Below, one piece after another: positions 36,588 through 47,347 of a DNA stretch of 64,000 nucleotides. Within the stretch, counting starts at the first letter, position 1. Every line of letters begins with the position of its first letter. The stretch lies in NCBI GenBank assembly GCA_025163595.1, contig CP104100.1, forward strand, positions 2,666,001-2,730,000, read 5' to 3'. The notes under the pieces were generated by a model. The model had not been told where the DNA came from. It ran no database searches and worked only from the letters and a program-made list of their open reading frames with translations. The position numbers were made by a program, and so were the translations under genes. This stretch comes from Phaeobacter sp. G2 (GTDB taxonomy: Bacteria; Pseudomonadota; Alphaproteobacteria; Rhodobacterales; Rhodobacteraceae).

Positions 36588-36602
36588 TTACCTCTGAGGT
36601 AA
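36588..36602. promoter_or_regulatory. Perfect palindromic operator between XRE and membrane-protein genes
   Basis: TTACCTCTGAGGTAA is a perfect 15-bp palindrome lying 58 bp from the XRE start and 57 bp from the membrane-protein start. It is the best candidate for the XRE binding site, giving autoregulation and control of the neighbour. Confidence 0.65.
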
Positions 36603-36659
36603 TTGTTTTCCTGCAGACCACGCTGGATACTTAGGGCATCGCCAAACAGGAGACCACGG

Positions 36660-37097
36660 ATGACACATCACACCGCCATCAAGGCGCTCAAACTTGCCGC
36701 CATCGGCACGGTTATTTTTGGGCTGGCAATGGTTCTCGCCCTCGTATCGCCACTGCGCCTTGGCCTGGCGCTGTTTCTGGACCTGGTGCATTGGCCACTG
36801 GATGGCCAACAAGATCTGAACAGCGACAGTGCCCGTGTCCTGGCAGCGATTTCAGGCGGGCTACTGGTCGGCACCGGCACCCTGATCTGGGGCATCACAA
36901 CAGAAGTCTATCGCAAGACACCAAAGCTCGGCGGACGCATGATCCTGACTGGCGTCTTGGCCTGGTACCTGCCCGACAGCTTTGGCTCTTACATGGTCGG
37001 AGCCTGGTTCAACGTGGTTCTGAACACTGGTTTCCTGGCGCTGTTTGCCGTACCTATTCTGCTGCATCGCCCCGCCAAACAGCCCGTGGCCGCCTGA
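36660..37097 (+). CDS. Small integral membrane protein, XRE-controlled neighbour
   Basis: The 145-residue protein starts MTHHTAIKALKLAAIGTVIF and has four hydrophobic segments with short loops (GLLVGTGTLIWGITTEVYRK between the second and third). I do not recognise a named family. AGGAG precedes ATG 36660, and the frame extends upstream to 36603 without a ribosome binding site. It is divergent from the XRE regulator across a palindromic operator and convergent with uvrA. A TTGGCCGG/CCGGCCAA hairpin at 37124-37146 lies between it and uvrA. Confidence 0.82.
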   Translation: MTHHTAIKALKLAAIGTVIFGLAMVLALVSPLRLGLALFLDLVHWPLDGQQDLNSDSARVLAAISGGLLVGTGTLIWGITTEVYRKTPKLGGRMILTGVLAWYLPDSFGSYMVGAWFNVVLNTGFLALFAVPILLHRPAKQPVAA

Positions 37098-37150
37098 TCA
37101 TTCAGCGCCCCTTTGGAATGGAATTGGCCGGAACAATACCGGCCAACCAC

Positions 37151-40009
37151 CTATTCTGCCGCGACTTTTTTGTTTGCCAGCATCTCTTTCAAATAGTGCC
37201 CAGTATGACTGCGCGGTTCTTTGGCGACGGCCTCCGGTGTGCCGGTGGCAACGATCTCACCACCGCCATCACCGCCTTCGGGGCCGATATCAATGATCCA
37301 GTCGGCTGTTTTGATCACATCAAGGTTGTGTTCGATCACCACCACGGAATTGCCCTGATCAACCAGTTCATGCAGCACTTCGAGCAGCTTTTTCACATCC
37401 TCAAAATGCAGGCCTGTGGTGGGTTCATCCAGAATATACAGCGTCCGCCCGGTTGAGCGCTTGCTCAGCTCTTTTGACAGTTTTACCCGCTGGGCCTCAC
37501 CACCGGACAGGGTGGTAGCCTGCTGACCGACCTTAATATAGCCTAGGCCAACCCGCATCAGCGCGTCCATCTTATCGCGGATCGAGGGCACAGCCTGGAA
37601 AAACGCCTGGGCATCTTCTACCGTCATATCAAGCACATCTGCGATGCTCTTACCCTTAAAGCGCACCTCCAGTGTTTCGCGGTTATAGCGCGCACCCTTG
37701 CAGGTTTCACATTCCACATAGACGTCCGGCAGGAAATGCATCTCGATCTTGATGACGCCATCGCCCTGGCAGGCCTCACAGCGGCCGCCCTTGACGTTGA
37801 AGGAGAACCGCCCCGGTTTATAGCCGCGGGTCTTGGCCTCTGGCAGACCGGCAAACCAGTCGCGGATCGGGGTGAACGCACCGGTATAGGTGGCCGGGTT
37901 TGACCGCGGTGTGCGGCCAATAGGGCGCTGGTCGATGTCGATCACCTTGTCCAGATGTTCCAACCCCTTGATGCTTTCGCAAGGCGCCGGGGTCTGGCGG
38001 GCGCCATTCAGCCGCATTGATGCAGTCTTGAACAGGGTTTCAATGGTCAGGGTGGATTTTCCCCCGCCCGAGACCCCGGTCACACAAAGGAACTTACCCA
38101 GTGGGAATTCCGCCGTGACGTTTTTCAGGTTGTTGCCGGTCGCCTTGACCACCTTCAGCTTTTTCTTGTTGCCCTTGCGCCGTTTGGCCGGCACCGGGAT
38201 TTCGCGCACGCCAGCCAAATACTGGCCGGTAATGGAGGCCGCATCGGCGGTGACTTCCGCCGCAGTGCCGTGGCTGACCACTTCGCCGCCATGCACGCCC
38301 GCCCCCGGACCAATATCAAAAACATAGTCAGCCTGGCGGATCATATCCTCGTCATGTTCCACGACAATCACCGTATTGCCCTGATCGCGCAGGTTTTTCA
38401 GGGTGGTGATCAGCCGGTCATTGTCACGCTGGTGCAAACCGATCGAGGGCTCATCCAACACATAAAGCACCCCGGTCAGGCCCGAGCCAATCTGGCTGGC
38501 CAGGCGAATACGCTGGCTTTCACCCCCCGAAAGGGTGCCACTGGCCCGCGACAGGCTCAGGTATTCCAAGCCGACGTTATTGAGAAACCCAAGCCGTTCG
38601 CGGATTTCTTTGACGATGGCACGGGCGATCTCTTGTTTTTGTTTGCTCAGATGGTTGGGCACATCTTCGATCCAGGCCAGCGCCTCGCGGATGGATTTCT
38701 GTACCACCTGCCCCGCATGTTCCCCGGCAATCTTCACCGCCAGAGCCTCTTCGCGCAGACGATAGCCACCACAGGCGCCACAGGGGCGATTGTTCTGGTA
38801 ACGCTCGAATTCTTCGCGGATCCAGTTGCTGTCGGTTTCGCGGTAGCGCCGTTCCATATTGGGAATGACGCCTTCAAAGACGCGGGTGACCTCATACACC
38901 CGGCCACCTTCGTCATAGCGGAAGGGGATTTCTTCCTCACCAGAGCCGCGCAGGAATACCTGCTGCACCTTAGGATCCAGGTCTTTCCACTGGGTGTTCT
39001 TATTAAACCCATAGTGTTTGGCGATGGCCTCGATGGTTTGCAGGAAATAGGGCGATTTGCCTTTGCGCCAGGGCGCCAGCGCACCGTCATAGATTTTCAG
39101 ACTTTGGTCCGGAACCACCAGACGTTCATCAAAGAACAGCTCTACCCCCAGCCCGTCACAGACAGAACAGGCGCCAAAAGGCGCATTGAACGAAAACAAC
39201 CGTGGTTCGATCTCGGGGATGGTGAAGCCACTGACAGGACAGGCAAAATTTTCGCTAAAGGTCAGCCGTTCGGGATCACCTTCACGGGGGGCTGTTTCCA
39301 GAACGGCAATCCCGTCGGCCAGATCCAACGCGGTGCGCAGGCTGTCGGCCAGCCGGGTTTCCAGACCTTCGCGCACCACCAGCCGGTCAACAACCACATC
39401 AATGTCATGGCGGTACTTCTTGTCCAGGGTTGGCGGCTCATCCAGTTCGTAGAATTCACCGTCAATCTTGACCCGCTGAAAGCCCTGCTTGCGCAGCTCC
39501 AGCATTTCCTTTTTGTACTCGCCCTTGCGGTCACGCACGATGGGCGCCAGCAAAAAGCCGCGGGTGCCCTCCTCCAGCGCCATCACCCGGTCGACCATAT
39601 CCTGCACCTGCTGGGCCTCGATGGGCAGACCAGTGGCGGGGCTAAAGGGCGTTCCGGCCCGGGCAAACAGCAGTCGCAGATAGTCGTAGATCTCGGTCAC
39701 GGTGCCGACAGTGGAGCGCGGGTTTTTCGAGGTGGTCTTTTGTTCGATGGAAATTGCCGGACTGAGACCGGAAATGTGATCCACATCCGGCTTTTCCATC
39801 ATGTCGAGGAACTGCCGCGCATAGGCCGACAGGCTTTCGACATAGCGGCGCTGGCCCTCGGCGTAGATGGTATCAAAGGCCAATGAGGATTTCCCCGATC
39901 CAGACAGGCCGGTGATCACCACCAGCTCATCGCGAGGGATATCCACATCAATGTTTTTGAGATTATGTTCGCGTGCGCCGCGCACCTCGATGGATTTCAA
40001 CTCAGCCAT
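37151..40009 (-). CDS. uvrA: Excinuclease ABC subunit A
   Basis: The 952-residue protein has two ABC ATPase modules. The first Walker A is [20 protein letters not shown] and the second is [10 protein letters not shown]. Signature motifs [12 protein letters not shown] and [11 protein letters not shown] and zinc-binding cysteines are present ([14 protein letters not shown] with [10 protein letters not shown]). The first finger reads CPVSG and so lacks its second Cys, as I recall being usual in alphaproteobacteria. UvrA finds bulky DNA lesions and loads UvrB in nucleotide excision repair. It is transcribed alone. Confidence 0.98.
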   Translation of the reverse strand: MAELKSIEVRGAREHNLKNIDVDIPRDELVVITGLSGSGKSSLAFDTIYAEGQRRYVESLSAYARQFLDMMEKPDVDHISGLSPAISIEQKTTSKNPRSTVGTVTEIYDYLRLLFARAGTPFSPATGLPIEAQQVQDMVDRVMALEEGTRGFLLAPIVRDRKGEYKKEMLELRKQGFQRVKIDGEFYELDEPPTLDKKYRHDIDVVVDRLVVREGLETRLADSLRTALDLADGIAVLETAPREGDPERLTFSENFACPVSGFTIPEIEPRLFSFNAPFGACSVCDGLGVELFFDERLVVPDQSLKIYDGALAPWRKGKSPYFLQTIEAIAKHYGFNKNTQWKDLDPKVQQVFLRGSGEEEIPFRYDEGGRVYEVTRVFEGVIPNMERRYRETDSNWIREEFERYQNNRPCGACGGYRLREEALAVKIAGEHAGQVVQKSIREALAWIEDVPNHLSKQKQEIARAIVKEIRERLGFLNNVGLEYLSLSRASGTLSGGESQRIRLASQIGSGLTGVLYVLDEPSIGLHQRDNDRLITTLKNLRDQGNTVIVVEHDEDMIRQADYVFDIGPGAGVHGGEVVSHGTAAEVTADAASITGQYLAGVREIPVPAKRRKGNKKKLKVVKATGNNLKNVTAEFPLGKFLCVTGVSGGGKSTLTIETLFKTASMRLNGARQTPAPCESIKGLEHLDKVIDIDQRPIGRTPRSNPATYTGAFTPIRDWFAGLPEAKTRGYKPGRFSFNVKGGRCEACQGDGVIKIEMHFLPDVYVECETCKGARYNRETLEVRFKGKSIADVLDMTVEDAQAFFQAVPSIRDKMDALMRVGLGYIKVGQQATTLSGGEAQRVKLSKELSKRSTGRTLYILDEPTTGLHFEDVKKLLEVLHELVDQGNSVVVIEHNLDVIKTADWIIDIGPEGGDGGGEIVATGTPEAVAKEPRSHTGHYLKEMLANKKVAAE

Positions 40010-40192
40010 ACTGCCCTCGTGCCAAATACTCTGGCGCCCACGGGATTAAGCCGCTGCCAGTCTTCGCCCTACAGATAGGCAATGTGACGCCAGACTCCAA
40101 TAGAAAAATGAGAACGTTAGTGGAACATTTTCCTGCATTTTGGTCAGAACACGCCAAATATGGTGGTCTGGTCTATTTTGTGGCGCAGCCCC

Positions 40193-41368
40193 CTATTCAA
40201 GCAGATGGCGCCGCATCTGGGCCAGTCCCAGATGGACAAGAAACCCACCCAGAAACAGGACCAGCAAAACCGCCATCAGCCCCGAAAACCCGGCCAGTCC
40301 AAGCGCCAGTACCATCAAAGGCGTGCCAATGGTATTGCCCAGATTGCCGGCCTGGGCCAGCACACCGCCCGCCTGGGCGCGATCCTCATCCTTTAGGGTC
40401 AACTGCGGCACCGCAGCAAAGGAGCCCCCCTGCACCAGCCCCATAGCGGCTGCCAGGGCCAGACAGGCCAGCGGATCACCGGGCTGCAGCCACAGCCACA
40501 GCACCCCGCAGGCAGACAACACAAAGCCCAGCTGCGCCACCTTCACAGCTGCAAAGTGGCGCAACAGAAAGACCCCTAAAAACATCGAGGAGGCAATACT
40601 GGCCAGAGGCATGGCGCCCAGCACATAGCCGCGCTGCTCCGCTGCGATATAGGGCGGGATCACCGTCAGGATAGAGACAAAACAGCAGGTATAGAACAAC
40701 CACCCCGCAGCTGGCGCCACCTTCCAGGGCGAGCGATAGACCGGCAGATGCAGCCCCGGCAGGTCGCGCAGAGCCGGAAGTTTGGCACGCGGTGGCACAG
40801 GCACATCTCGCAGCGCCCTGCCCAACCACAACGCCAGCCCCGCCATGATCAGCCCATGGGCCGCAAACAGTGACAACAGGCCAAACCCCGCCACCAGCGG
40901 CAGGCCAAACCAGGCAAGCAGAGTAAAGGCAACGCCAAAAAACGTGCTCCACAGGGTCATAGCCAGCCCACGGTCCCGGTCAGAGCTGAGCGCCGCAATC
41001 AGTGTGGGCCCAGCGACGACAACGCTCAGATGTGACAGCCCTTCGATCAGGCGGCTGATAAGAAACAGGCCAAAGGGCAAATGCAGCGCCTGCAGTGCAG
41101 ACATGCCGGCACCAATCCACAGCGCCCAAACCAGGCTGCGCCGATAGCCAACGGAGCTGACAAACAATCCCGCAACCAGACCAAAGAAAATTCCAACAAT
41201 ACCCACCAGCGATACGGTAAAGCCAAGCGACGCCCCGGCGTCCGGGTACAGCAGACCCATACGGTCAAAAATCACACTGATTTTACCGTATTGCGCCGCC
41301 ACCCCCAAACCTGCTGCCCAGATGGCAAAGATCAGTGGCCACCGGGTTGTGATCGGCTTTGCTGCCAT
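40193..41368 (-). CDS. MFS transporter
   Basis: The 391-residue protein has about twelve membrane segments and an MFS-type loop after TM2 (FVSSVGYRRSLVWALWIG). It starts MAAKPITTRWPLIFAIWAAG. The substrate cannot be assigned. It lies downstream of lpd in the same direction, but the lpd terminator and about 350 bp separate them, so it is a separate unit. Confidence 0.9.
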   Translation of the reverse strand: MAAKPITTRWPLIFAIWAAGLGVAAQYGKISVIFDRMGLLYPDAGASLGFTVSLVGIVGIFFGLVAGLFVSSVGYRRSLVWALWIGAGMSALQALHLPFGLFLISRLIEGLSHLSVVVAGPTLIAALSSDRDRGLAMTLWSTFFGVAFTLLAWFGLPLVAGFGLLSLFAAHGLIMAGLALWLGRALRDVPVPPRAKLPALRDLPGLHLPVYRSPWKVAPAAGWLFYTCCFVSILTVIPPYIAAEQRGYVLGAMPLASIASSMFLGVFLLRHFAAVKVAQLGFVLSACGVLWLWLQPGDPLACLALAAAMGLVQGGSFAAVPQLTLKDEDRAQAGGVLAQAGNLGNTIGTPLMVLALGLAGFSGLMAVLLVLFLGGFLVHLGLAQMRRHLLE

Positions 41369-41720
41369 TGCGCCCTGCCCCTTTGGTTTCGGGCAACGAC
41401 CGGGCCGCCCTAAAGCTCACCTTTAGACTGTGCAACCTCTGAGTGCCAGATCCGCAGCAGCGCCATCTTTTCACAGTGGGGTCGCCTGGAGAGGCCCAAA
41501 ATCGCAAGGACCGTGGAGAGGGCCCTGTTTGATACCCGTTCAAAGCTCAATTGTTTGCCCCCAATTACCATTTGTCCCTCACATTCCAGTGCCCGCCGCA
41601 GCAGGCTGGCGCAGAATGACGCGCAGAATGAGGCAGGAGCGGCACCTTGATTAAGGTTTTCTCAGAAAGCTTGAGGCAGATTTTAGCGATGGGTTTGGGG
41701 CGCAGCCTGATGCGCATACC
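41369..41720. other. Gene-free stretch upstream of the MFS gene
   Basis: No gene is seen. A 12-bp tandem duplication, GCGCAGAATGAC/GCGCAGAATGAG, lies at 41609-41632. The MFS promoter must be in this stretch. Confidence 0.5.
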
Positions 41721-41749
41721 AAAACGCGCGCCCCAAAGGGGACGCGCGG
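41721..41749 (-). terminator. Terminator of lpd
   Basis: Read on the minus strand, a GC-rich stem (CGCGCGTCCCC with GGGGCGCGCG, one unpaired base, TTT loop) is followed by TTTT. It lies about 83 bp after the lpd stop. Confidence 0.8.
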
Positions 41750-41831
41750 CAATGGTGTAACCTTAATTAGACCGCCCAGCCACTACACTCGGCAACAGGT
41801 CGAATACTAGGCCAAATAATGAGCCACCAGG

Positions 41832-43226
41832 CTACATGTGAATGACACGATCAAAAGCGTCGAGCACGCTTTCATGCATCATCTCGCTCAGGGTGGGATG
41901 CGGGAAGACGGTGTTCATCAGGTCTTCTTCGGTGGTTTCCAACTGGCGGCCCACCACATAGCCCTGGATCAGCTCGGTGACTTCGGCACCAACCATATGG
42001 GCGCCCAACAGCTCGCCTGTTTTGGCGTCAAACACGGTTTTGATCATGCCCTCCGCCTCGCCCAGAGCGATGGCTTTGCCATTGCCGATAAAGGGAAAAC
42101 GACCCACTTTGATATCATAGCCCAGCTCTTTGGCCTTGGCTTCGGTATAGCCGACACTGGCCACCTGTGGCTGGCAATAGGTGCAGCCCGCGATGCTTTC
42201 GGGTTTCACCGGATGAGCATGTTTGCCACCGATCAGATCCGCCACCATGACGCCTTCGTGGCTTGCCTTATGGGCCAACCAGGGGGCGCCGGCGATATCG
42301 CCAATGGCGTAAAGCCCCTCAACCCCGGTGCGGCAGTAAGCATCCGTTACCACATGCGTGCGGTCGATCTTGACGCCAAGCGCCTCCAACCCCAGACCTT
42401 CGACATTGCCGACAATGCCCACGGCAGAGATCACCGTGTCAAAGTCGACTTTTTCCACCTTGCCGCCGCTTTCAATATGCGCGGTGACGGTATCCTTGCC
42501 ACGGTCAAGCTGTTTGACCATGGCTTTTTCCATGATCTTCATGCCCTGTTTGACAAAGGCCTTCCTGGCAAAGGCCGAGATTTCCTCGTCTTCCACCGGC
42601 AGCACCCGGTCCATCACTTCAACGACTGTAGTATCGGCGCCCAAAGTGTTGTAAAAGCTCGCAAATTCAATTCCGATTGCGCCAGATCCGATGACCAGCA
42701 GGCGTTTCGGCATCCGCGGCGGCACCAGGGCATCCCGGTAGGTCCAGACCAGATCGCCATCGCCTTCGAGGCCGGGCAATTCCCGTGCGCGTGCGCCGGT
42801 GGCCAGGATGATGTTCTTTGCGCTCAGCTCCTGGGTGCCCTTATCCGTTTTAACGCTGACCTTACCCTTGGCAGGGATCGTCGCTTCGCCCATTACCACG
42901 GTGATCTTATTCTTCTTCATCAAATGGCCAATGCCAGAAGACAGCTGTTTGGCCACCCCGCGTGAGCGTTTGACAACGGCATCAAGATCATAGGTGATGT
43001 TGTCCGCGCCCAGGCCAAATTCCTTGGCCCGCTCCATCAGATGGAACACCTCAGAAGAGCGCAACAGCGCCTTGGTTGGAATGCAGCCCCAGTTCAGGCA
43101 GATGCCGCCCAGGTTCTCGCGCTCAATGATCGCGGTCTTGAGCCCCAGCTGCGCCGAGCGAATAGCGGCGACATAGCCCCCCGGTCCGGCGCCGATTACG
43201 ATGACATCATAGGTTTCTGCGGCCAT
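41832..43226 (-). CDS. lpd: Dihydrolipoyl dehydrogenase (E3)
   Basis: The 464-residue flavoprotein has the FAD motif GAGPGGYVAAIRSAQLG, the redox-active disulfide in GGICLNWGCIPTKALL, the NAD motif GSGAIGIEFASFY and the C-terminal active-site HPTLSEMMHE. It reoxidises the lipoyl arms of the 2-oxoacid dehydrogenase complexes. GAGGGAAG precedes ATG 43226. The promoter region carries an 18-bp palindrome nearly identical to one before pdhA at 58363, so this E3 most likely serves the pyruvate dehydrogenase encoded at 58-62 kb. Confidence 0.97.
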   Translation of the reverse strand: MAAETYDVIVIGAGPGGYVAAIRSAQLGLKTAIIERENLGGICLNWGCIPTKALLRSSEVFHLMERAKEFGLGADNITYDLDAVVKRSRGVAKQLSSGIGHLMKKNKITVVMGEATIPAKGKVSVKTDKGTQELSAKNIILATGARARELPGLEGDGDLVWTYRDALVPPRMPKRLLVIGSGAIGIEFASFYNTLGADTTVVEVMDRVLPVEDEEISAFARKAFVKQGMKIMEKAMVKQLDRGKDTVTAHIESGGKVEKVDFDTVISAVGIVGNVEGLGLEALGVKIDRTHVVTDAYCRTGVEGLYAIGDIAGAPWLAHKASHEGVMVADLIGGKHAHPVKPESIAGCTYCQPQVASVGYTEAKAKELGYDIKVGRFPFIGNGKAIALGEAEGMIKTVFDAKTGELLGAHMVGAEVTELIQGYVVGRQLETTEEDLMNTVFPHPTLSEMMHESVLDAFDRVIHM

Positions 43227-43258
43227 GGTCTTCCCTCACCAAAAGGATCAACATAATT

Positions 43259-43276
43259 TAGTTTACCGTTAAACTA
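43259..43276. promoter_or_regulatory. 18-bp palindrome upstream of lpd, shared with pdhA
   Basis: On the minus strand the site reads TAGTTTAACGGTAAACTA, an inverted repeat TAGTTTA-N4-TAAACTA. It ends 32 bp before the lpd start. The pdhA promoter has the same site with 16 of 18 bases identical at a similar distance, 27 bp. A common transcription factor is inferred. Confidence 0.7.
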
Positions 43277-43465
43277 CTTTCAGAAGAACTGCAAACACTC
43301 AGTAAGGGCTCACATGAAGGTGAGCGCCAAGCACCCGCCAGCCAACCTTTTCCCTGCGGAAAAAGGCACAGGCGCCGGGGCTTTTTATCTTTGCGGAATC
43401 ATAGCTCTGCAACTTCGCCTATACTACCCGCAATTTCCGCTAGAATCGTAAAGTGAACCCATTCG

Positions 43466-43897
43466 ATGACGAAGACTGTTTTTGACCTCATCAAAGCCCT
43501 GCTGAATGCCACACTGCTGTTGTTGGCGCTCTGCCTGTTTCTGGGCTGGCAACTCTTTGCCTCGGCCCATGATGTGGCAGATCGGTTGGGAGAAATCGGC
43601 ACGCGTTTTGTGCCGGTTCAGACACAGTTGCAACGGATGAATGAGGAAATTTCAGCCTTGAACCTGGCCCTGAGCCAATCTGACACCCCGGACAGTACAG
43701 AGATGCGGTTGCGGCTCGCCAGATTGGAAGAGCAGCTGACGGGACTGAAAGAAGAAACCAAGTCCATCAGTGAACTGCCGGAGCAGGTGGTCACAGCTGC
43801 GGTCAAGACTGCGGCGATGGCTTTTTCAGATCAGATTGCCGCACATCTGCCGCGGCTTGAGAGCTGCCGCCCAAGTTCCGCAGCGCTGCTGCACTAA
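43466..43897 (+). CDS. Single-pass membrane coiled-coil protein
   Basis: The 143-residue protein has one N-terminal transmembrane helix (FDLIKALLNATLLLLALCLF, residues 6-30). A long charged helical region with heptad character follows (residues 45-125, MRLRLARLEEQLTGLKEE). No domain is recognised. It stands alone between the divergent lpd and convergent DUF924 genes. No clear ribosome binding site precedes the ATG. Confidence 0.7.
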   Translation: MTKTVFDLIKALLNATLLLLALCLFLGWQLFASAHDVADRLGEIGTRFVPVQTQLQRMNEEISALNLALSQSDTPDSTEMRLRLARLEEQLTGLKEETKSISELPEQVVTAAVKTAAMAFSDQIAAHLPRLESCRPSSAALLH

Positions 43898-44014
43898 CAC
43901 CCCAAGACCCAGGCAAACAGTGACACCCCCGCAAGGGGTAAGCTGGGGCGCCAGATGCCCGCGCGCCAAAAGGCCGGGAGCAACGCAAGCGCTGCCCCCC
44001 AAGGCCTTGACGCC

Positions 44015-44593
44015 TTAGCCCGTCGCCTGCAGGTTCCGCACGGTGGCACCATAGCCACCGCCACTCACGTAGTCACGCTCAGGTTCGGTACTGTGGCGCA
44101 GCAATGCCTCGTTGCGGTAGGGGAAACGTCCAAATAGGCGGATCACTTCCCGGTGGGCACGGGCGTGCAACATATTGGACTCGCCGCTTTCTGGCATCCG
44201 TTCCTTCATCAGGCGCACACAACGCTCCTGATCGCAAAGGTTTTCGGAATGCATCAACGGCATGTAAAAAAACTGACGCGCCGGTTCGTCAATCTTCATA
44301 TCCCATTTTCTCTGGATGGCGTTCTTGGCAGCACTGAGTGCCATACGATCAGAACGGAACGCCGCGCCGGTGCCGCGAAACATGTTGCGCGGGAACTGAT
44401 CCATCAAGATGATATAGGCCAATGTCCCAGACGGATAGGTCAGCCACAGGGAAAACTTACCCTCACAGGCTGCGTCCCAGGTCTCCTTGAACCGCGTTGT
44501 AATGGTCTCATCCAGCGCCTCATCGCTCAGATACCAACCTTTTTCGCCAACTTCATCCAACCAGAACTTCAGGATATCTTCGGGCCCGTACAT
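44015..44593 (-). CDS. DUF924 family protein
   Basis: The 192-residue protein matches the DUF924 family across its length: ILKFWLDEVGEKGWY, IILMDQFPRNMFRGTGAAF, and FFYMPLMHSENLCDQERCV. It is an all-helical TPR-like fold of unknown biochemical role in the cytoplasm. It starts with an ATG at 44593 and stands alone. Confidence 0.93.
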   Translation of the reverse strand: MYGPEDILKFWLDEVGEKGWYLSDEALDETITTRFKETWDAACEGKFSLWLTYPSGTLAYIILMDQFPRNMFRGTGAAFRSDRMALSAAKNAIQRKWDMKIDEPARQFFYMPLMHSENLCDQERCVRLMKERMPESGESNMLHARAHREVIRLFGRFPYRNEALLRHSTEPERDYVSGGGYGATVRNLQATG

Positions 44594-44732
44594 TGGTCCA
44601 TCTCCACGTATTAATACCTAGGTTCACTTCAGACCATTTTGCATGGTGTTTACAAGCGACGTTAGGTCACTATTTGCAACATTTAGGACCGTTTGCTGAA
44701 ATATTCCTCACAGAGCCATAGGGTTAGCGCAA

Positions 44733-46007
44733 TCAGCCGGCCTCGCTGGCGGCTTCTTGCTCCTCAATCTCGGTCTCAATGGCATATTCCTGCGCAAACT
44801 CCACCACCACAGGCGAACCGCTGGGTGTCATTGGTGACATAATGCCGGTTTCGTCCGCGGGAATCGCTGCCCGCTGTGTGGTGCGATACAGCGCATAGAC
44901 CGCGAGGGCGATCAGCAACACCGCCATGAACAGGAAATATCCCGACGGACCAAAGACTGCATCGCTCATGATCCAGCCGGTGATCACCGGCCCGGCAATG
45001 GCGCCCAAGCCGTTGATGAACACCAGCCCGCCAGAGGCCGCCGCCATATCATCGTGCTCCAGATAGTCATTGGTATGGGCGATCAGCAGTGAATACAGCG
45101 GGTTGGACATGCCACCGATAAAGAAGGCGGCCAGCAACAAAAAGCTGTACGACCCGCCCATCATCATCCCCATGAGCGCAGCCCCGCCGCCCAGAGCCGA
45201 GACCACAAGAACCAGAACCCGACGGTCCATCCAGTCTGACATCCAGCCCAGCGGATATTGCAGGACAATGGCACCGATATAGAAGGTGGCAATAAAAATG
45301 GAGATCTGCGACAGGGTCAGTCCTGCCTCGGCGGCATAGACCGCGCTCATGCCAAACTGAGCCGAAAAGACGCCCCCCAGCAAAAACATACCAACACAGC
45401 CCAGCGGCGAGACATTCATCAGCTCACGCAGCGACATGGGTTTTGTGGTGTCAAAGGCCGGAGTTGGGGAAATCGACAACAAAATTGGCGCAAACGAGAC
45501 CGAGATCACCACCGAGGCAATGACAAAGGTCTCATATCCTGCCGGATCCCCCACCAACATCAGCGCCTGAGCCGCAACGATGCCCATCGTCTGCACGATC
45601 ATATAAAGCGACAGCGCCTTGCCCCTGTTGGCATTGTCAGAGGCATTGTTGAGCCAGCTTTCCGCTGTGACATACACGCCAGAAAAGCAAAAACCGATCA
45701 GCGCCCGCCCCAGCATCCATGCAATGGGATTGGCCACCGCAGGATACAGGATCATGACCGCCGAGATCAGCGAGGCCAGCGCCGCAAAGACCCGCACATG
45801 ACCAACGCGGCGGATCATCTCTGGCGCCAGGCGCGACCCGCCCAGAAAGCCGACAAAATAGGCCGACATCACAAAAGACATCTGCAGGGTCGAAAACCCT
45901 TCCATGGCGCCCCGCACCCCAAGAATGGTGCCCTGCATGCCATTGCCGATCATCAGCATGCCCATGCCCAAGAGTAGCGCCCAAGCGCTCGACAAAACCT
46001 GCAGCAT
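44733..46007 (-). CDS. MFS transporter (YcaD-like)
   Basis: The 424-residue protein starts MLQVLSSAWALLLGMGMLMI and has twelve membrane segments. A cytoplasmic tail is rich in Glu (ETEIEEQEAASEAG). Blocks such as VTAESWLNNASDNANRGKAL resemble the YcaD/YfkF branch of the family. The substrate is unknown. ATG 46007 is preceded by AAAGGAG; the frame extends to 46049. Confidence 0.92.
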   Translation of the reverse strand: MLQVLSSAWALLLGMGMLMIGNGMQGTILGVRGAMEGFSTLQMSFVMSAYFVGFLGGSRLAPEMIRRVGHVRVFAALASLISAVMILYPAVANPIAWMLGRALIGFCFSGVYVTAESWLNNASDNANRGKALSLYMIVQTMGIVAAQALMLVGDPAGYETFVIASVVISVSFAPILLSISPTPAFDTTKPMSLRELMNVSPLGCVGMFLLGGVFSAQFGMSAVYAAEAGLTLSQISIFIATFYIGAIVLQYPLGWMSDWMDRRVLVLVVSALGGGAALMGMMMGGSYSFLLLAAFFIGGMSNPLYSLLIAHTNDYLEHDDMAAASGGLVFINGLGAIAGPVITGWIMSDAVFGPSGYFLFMAVLLIALAVYALYRTTQRAAIPADETGIMSPMTPSGSPVVVEFAQEYAIETEIEEQEAASEAG

Positions 46008-46199
46008 TGCGATGTCTCCTTTACCGTTGAGCAAGTGTCCCTGAAACAAGTGTAACAGAGGCCCTTGCCCGTCTGATGTTGTTGACGGGGTGCCTTTGTA
46101 ACCAAAGGCGGGTGTCGGTTGCGATTGATGGCGAATGATGTGCGTTTTCCGGCTTACATCAGTGCGGAAACTAGCCGCGCTTGTCTACCGTCATTTGCA

Positions 46200-47270
46200 T
46201 CACTTCTGCACGGTATTCGTCTCTTGGGGCAATAAAAGCGACCCATCGCCATAAGAAAAGAAACGATAGCCACTTTTTACCGCGTGATCATAAATCTCGC
46301 GCACCCGCTCCTGCCCCATCAGCGCAGAGATCAGCATCAACAAGGTGGATTTTGGCAGGTGAAAGTTGGTCATCAGGGCATCAGCTGCATGGAAGGTAAA
46401 TCCCGGATATATAAAGATATCCGTCTCGCCCTCCCAGGGCTGAACCGCACCAGAACGCGCTGCGCTCTCGATCAGGCGCAGGGCGGTGGTTCCCACCGGA
46501 ATGACCCGGCCACCCGCGGCTTTGGTTGCGGCAATCTCAGCCGCGGCCTGCGGGCTGACCCGGCCCCATTCGGCATGCATCTTGTGGCTGGTCACATCTT
46601 CGACCTTTACCGGCAAAAAGGTGCCTGCGCCCACATGCAGGGTCACATAGGTGAACTGCACCTCCTTGGCGCTGAGCGCCGCCAGCAGCGCCTGGTCAAA
46701 ATGCAAAGAGGCCGTCGGCGCGGCGACCGCACCAGAATGGCGGGCCCAGACGGTCTGGTAGTCTTCTTTGTCCTGATCATCAGCGGATCGTTTGGCGGCA
46801 ATATAGGGCGGCAGCGGCATCGCACCCGCCGTATTAAGGGCGGCGTCAAAATCATCGCCCGTCAGGTTGAACCGCAACTGCCCCTGCCCGTCCGCGACGG
46901 CAACCAGTTCAGCTGATAGCGCCTCGGAAAACACCACGACCTCGCCGAGCTTGACCTTCTTGAGCGGCTTCAACAAGGCGGACCAACTGCCATCAGCCTT
47001 GGGATCCAACAGCGTCACTTCGACCTTGGCGGCCATTTTGCCCTGGGCGGTGTCGCGGTGGCGCAGGCCGGAAAGCCGCGCAGGGATGACCTTGGTGTCG
47101 TTCAGCACCAACCGGTCGCCAGGCTGCAACAGGTCAACAAGATCCGCCATATGACCATCGGTCAGCTGATCCGGCGTGGCCACCAGTAATCGCGCCGCGC
47201 TGCGCGGCGAAGCCGGGCGGGTGGCAATCAAATCTTCGGGCAGGTCAAAATCAAAATCGCTAAGTTTCAT
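46200..47270 (-). CDS. queA: tRNA preQ1(34) S-adenosylmethionine ribosyltransferase-isomerase
   Basis: The 356-residue protein has the QueA hallmarks: [16 protein letters not shown] at the start, [35 protein letters not shown], and [15 protein letters not shown]. It transfers the ribosyl part of S-adenosylmethionine to 7-aminomethyl-7-deazaguanine in tRNA, making epoxyqueuosine. It lies 77 bp downstream of the AsmA-like gene in the same direction, so the two may be co-transcribed. Confidence 0.97.
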   Translation of the reverse strand: MKLSDFDFDLPEDLIATRPASPRSAARLLVATPDQLTDGHMADLVDLLQPGDRLVLNDTKVIPARLSGLRHRDTAQGKMAAKVEVTLLDPKADGSWSALLKPLKKVKLGEVVVFSEALSAELVAVADGQGQLRFNLTGDDFDAALNTAGAMPLPPYIAAKRSADDQDKEDYQTVWARHSGAVAAPTASLHFDQALLAALSAKEVQFTYVTLHVGAGTFLPVKVEDVTSHKMHAEWGRVSPQAAAEIAATKAAGGRVIPVGTTALRLIESAARSGAVQPWEGETDIFIYPGFTFHAADALMTNFHLPKSTLLMLISALMGQERVREIYDHAVKSGYRFFSYGDGSLLLPQETNTVQK

Positions 47271-47347
47271 GCCGCCCCTTTAAGGGGTTTCTCCCGGCTT
47301 GGCCATGGGTCTTGCAGGGCACCAGCGCGACAAAGTCACAAGCGCCC

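Noticed and set aside
38270..39886. 538-residue open frame antisense to uvrA
   Set aside because: It is fully contained in uvrA, which has all ABC and zinc motifs.
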